A stretch of DNA of 32,310 nt from Candidatus Rokuibacteriota bacterium. GTDB taxonomy: Bacteria > Methylomirabilota > Methylomirabilia > Rokubacteriales > CSP1-6. The DNA is taken from NCBI GenBank assembly GCA_003220345.1, contig QHSC01000100.1, forward strand, positions 1 to 32,310. The letters are read 5' to 3'. The position numbers and the translations under genes are program-made. The first letter of the stretch is position 1; the number at the start of each line of letters is the position of its first letter. Below the pieces are notes generated by a model that was given only the letters and a program-made list of their open reading frames with translations, was not told where the DNA came from and made no database searches. Of the stretch, positions 30,734 through 32,310 are shown piece by piece.

Positions 30734-32104
30734 ATGGCGGGAATCAGCATTTCGGGCAAGGAGCTGCGTCGCGTCGTGATTGCGGCGTCGGTGGGGAACA
30801 TCATCGAGTGGTACGACTTCTACATCTTTGGGAGCCTGGCCGCGATCCTCGCCGTCAAGTTCTTCGACAAGACTCACCCGGTGGCCGCCTTCCTCAGCAC
30901 GGTGGCGATCTTCTCGGTCGGCTTCCTGATCCGGCCGCTGGGGGCCTTCGTGTTCGGCTGGCTGGGGGACAAGGTGGGCCGCAAGTACACCTTCATCGTC
31001 ACGCTGACCGGGATGGGAGTGTCGACCGCGATCATCGGCATGGTCCCCACCTATGCTCAGATTGGCCTCGCGGCGGCCTTCATCCTCTTCGCCCTTCGCC
31101 TGATCCAGGGCCTCTGCCTCGGAGGCGAATACGGCGGCGCCATCACGTACGTGGCGGAGCACATCGAGGACAAAAGGCGCGGGTACTACACGGGCTGGCT
31201 CCAGACCTCTCCCACGCTCGGCATCGTCCTCTCGCTGGGTGTGATCATCGGCACCCAGCGCTACCTGGGAGCCGAAGCCTTCGCCGAGTGGGGATGGCGG
31301 GTGCCGTTCATCATCTCCCTCCTGCTGGTCGCCATCGCTATCTACATCCGGCTGTCGCTCCAAGAGACCCCGGTCTTCCTGGATATGAAGGCGAAGGGAC
31401 AGGCCACGACCAATCCCTGGCGCGAAGCCTTCCTCAGCAGGAACATCAAGTACATCATCATCGCCAGCATCGTCGTGCTGGGGCAGGGATGCGTCTGGTA
31501 CAGCGGCCAGTTCTGGGCGCTGTTCTTTCTTCAGAAGGTCAAGAACGTCGACGTACTGTCATCGAGCTACATCATCGGCGTCGCGCTGCTGATCGCCACC
31601 CCGACCCTTATCTTCTGGGGCTGGCTCTCTGACAAGGTCGGGCGTAAGCCGATCATCCTGGGCGGCATGGCCCTGGCCGCTCTCACGTACTACCCGCTCT
31701 ACTCCGCCCTCGGCAACTACGCCGATCCCAAGACGGGCATCAACTACCCGATGTCCATCCTCATCGTCGTGGTGCTGGTGAACTACGTGGGTATGACCTA
31801 CGGTCCCATCGGGGCGTTTCTCGCCGAGTTCTTCCCCGGGCGTATCCGCTATACCTCCGTGTCGGTGCCGTATCACATCGGCAACGGCTGGGGCGGGGGT
31901 CTCGTACCCATCATCACCACGGCGGCGTACGCGTCCGCGGTGCAATCGGGCTCCAGCAATCCGCTGCTCTGGGCCTTGGTCTATCCCATCGCGCTTCCCG
32001 CGGTCATGTTCCTGCTCGCCGTATTCCTGATGCCGGAGACACGGAAGAACAGCATCTGGGTGGAGGGGTCTGCCACCTTGCACCAATCCGCGCATAGGGC
32101 GTAG
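30734..32104 (+). CDS. MHS-family MFS transporter (metabolite:H+ symporter)
   Basis: A 456-residue, 12-helix major facilitator of the metabolite:H+ symporter family. NIIEWYDFYIFGSLA in helix 1, the MFS loop motif GWLGDKVGRK between helices 2 and 3, its repeat GWLSDKVGRK between helices 8 and 9, RLIQGLCLGGEYGGA in helix 4 and EFFPGRIRYTSVSVPYHIGN are diagnostic. Relatives import proline/betaine, shikimate, alpha-ketoglutarate, citrate or short carboxylates; the substrate is unknown. AGGAGG lies just upstream of the ATG at 30734. A sigma-54 promoter and a nearby CbrAB-like pair point to regulated carboxylate uptake. Confidence 0.94.
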   Translation: MAGISISGKELRRVVIAASVGNIIEWYDFYIFGSLAAILAVKFFDKTHPVAAFLSTVAIFSVGFLIRPLGAFVFGWLGDKVGRKYTFIVTLTGMGVSTAIIGMVPTYAQIGLAAAFILFALRLIQGLCLGGEYGGAITYVAEHIEDKRRGYYTGWLQTSPTLGIVLSLGVIIGTQRYLGAEAFAEWGWRVPFIISLLLVAIAIYIRLSLQETPVFLDMKAKGQATTNPWREAFLSRNIKYIIIASIVVLGQGCVWYSGQFWALFFLQKVKNVDVLSSSYIIGVALLIATPTLIFWGWLSDKVGRKPIILGGMALAALTYYPLYSALGNYADPKTGINYPMSILIVVVLVNYVGMTYGPIGAFLAEFFPGRIRYTSVSVPYHIGNGWGGGLVPIITTAAYASAVQSGSSNPLLWALVYPIALPAVMFLLAVFLMPETRKNSIWVEGSATLHQSAHRA

Positions 32105-32310
32105 GTAGGCACCCCGCCGCGGTCCCGCCGTCTTCGGCCCCGGGGGCCCCATCAAGGGGGTTCCCGGGGCCGTCGCACGTTCTCCCACGAAGGGCTTCCA
32201 GGTGCGTCCGGACGCCCAGATTTTCCCAATTCCAGGTACTTCAGAATGAGTCATGCTCCAGAATTTGTCGGTTCAGGTGACCGTTTTTCCCAACCCCAAA
32301 GGGCACATTG
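32105..32310. other. Intergenic right end, no gene seen
   Basis: Beyond the MFS stop no coding frame with family features is visible. The stretch holds the hairpin at 32135-32172, a 12 bp palindrome GCGTCCGGACGC (32204-32215) and a more AT-rich end that may belong to the leader of the next gene. Confidence 0.6.
32135..32172 (+). terminator. Long GC-rich hairpin after the MFS gene
   Basis: The arms 32135-32150 and 32157-32172 pair over 16 bp (CGGCCCCGGG with CCCGGGGCCG outside, CCCC with GGGG inside, two G-U pairs between), around a six-base loop. No T-run follows. It probably terminates or stabilises the transporter mRNA. Confidence 0.5.

Noticed and set aside
1..32310. CRISPR array, tRNA, rRNA, integrase or phage genes
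   Set aside because: No direct-repeat/spacer pattern, cloverleaf, rRNA core sequence or mobile-element protein motif was seen on either strand.

Overview
The window is a dense, high-GC bacterial chromosome segment (about two-thirds GC or more by eye) with 29 protein genes, short intergenic gaps and many 1-8 nt gene overlaps. No rRNA, tRNA, CRISPR array, transposase or phage gene is visible. A UGA-decoding redoxin gene, a split cobalamin methionine-synthase set, a sigma-54 activator, an F420-type oxidoreductase and a characteristic ~120 bp intergenic palindrome fit an uncultivated soil or sediment bacterium of the Rokubacteria/NC10 (Methylomirabilota) or deltaproteobacterial kind. This placement is an inference from gene style, not a measured one.

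Layout. Positions 1-3000 (minus strand) hold the N-terminal part of a peptide/nickel-type ABC substrate-binding protein, an NHL beta-propeller protein and a short-chain dehydrogenase that seems to lack part of its Rossmann fold. Positions 3003-5558 carry an M1 aminopeptidase, followed by a 123 bp palindromic repeat and a small secreted amphipathic-helix protein on the minus strand. Positions 6194-10043 form a plus-strand run: a TlpA-like selenoprotein with in-frame UGA and a bacterial SECIS-like hairpin, an LLM-class F420-type oxidoreductase, a D-cysteine desulfhydrase/ACC deaminase-family enzyme and an alpha/beta hydrolase. A cyclic-nucleotide phosphodiesterase-type metallo-beta-lactamase protein stands alone on the minus strand.

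Positions 11017-20139 look like one long operon for sulfur and one-carbon work: a persulfide-dioxygenase-like MBL/double-rhodanese protein, a corrinoid protein, a homocysteine methyltransferase, a stand-alone MetH activation-domain protein, shikimate kinase, a homocysteine methyltransferase/MTHFR fusion, an amidase and a D-aminoacylase. The first four genes overlap by 1-4 nt. Together they supply three of the four modules of cobalamin-dependent methionine synthase. The methyltetrahydrofolate-binding module is not in the window.

Positions 20306-23788 hold a degenerate receiver-domain protein, a small membrane peptide, an RRM RNA-binding protein with a strong terminator, a DUF169-UroD fusion on the minus strand and a small 'virulence factor'-type protein. 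Positions 23848-32104 form a carbon-acquisition block: a small two-helix membrane protein, a CbrA-like transporter/histidine-kinase fusion, an NtrC-type sigma-54 activator, acetyl-CoA synthetase and an MHS-family MFS transporter preceded by a near-consensus sigma-54 promoter. The sensor/activator pair probably controls the transporter and perhaps acetate activation.

The most notable observations are the selenoprotein, which naive annotation would split or call a pseudogene; the split methionine synthase coupled to persulfide oxidation; and the sigma-54 circuit at the right end.
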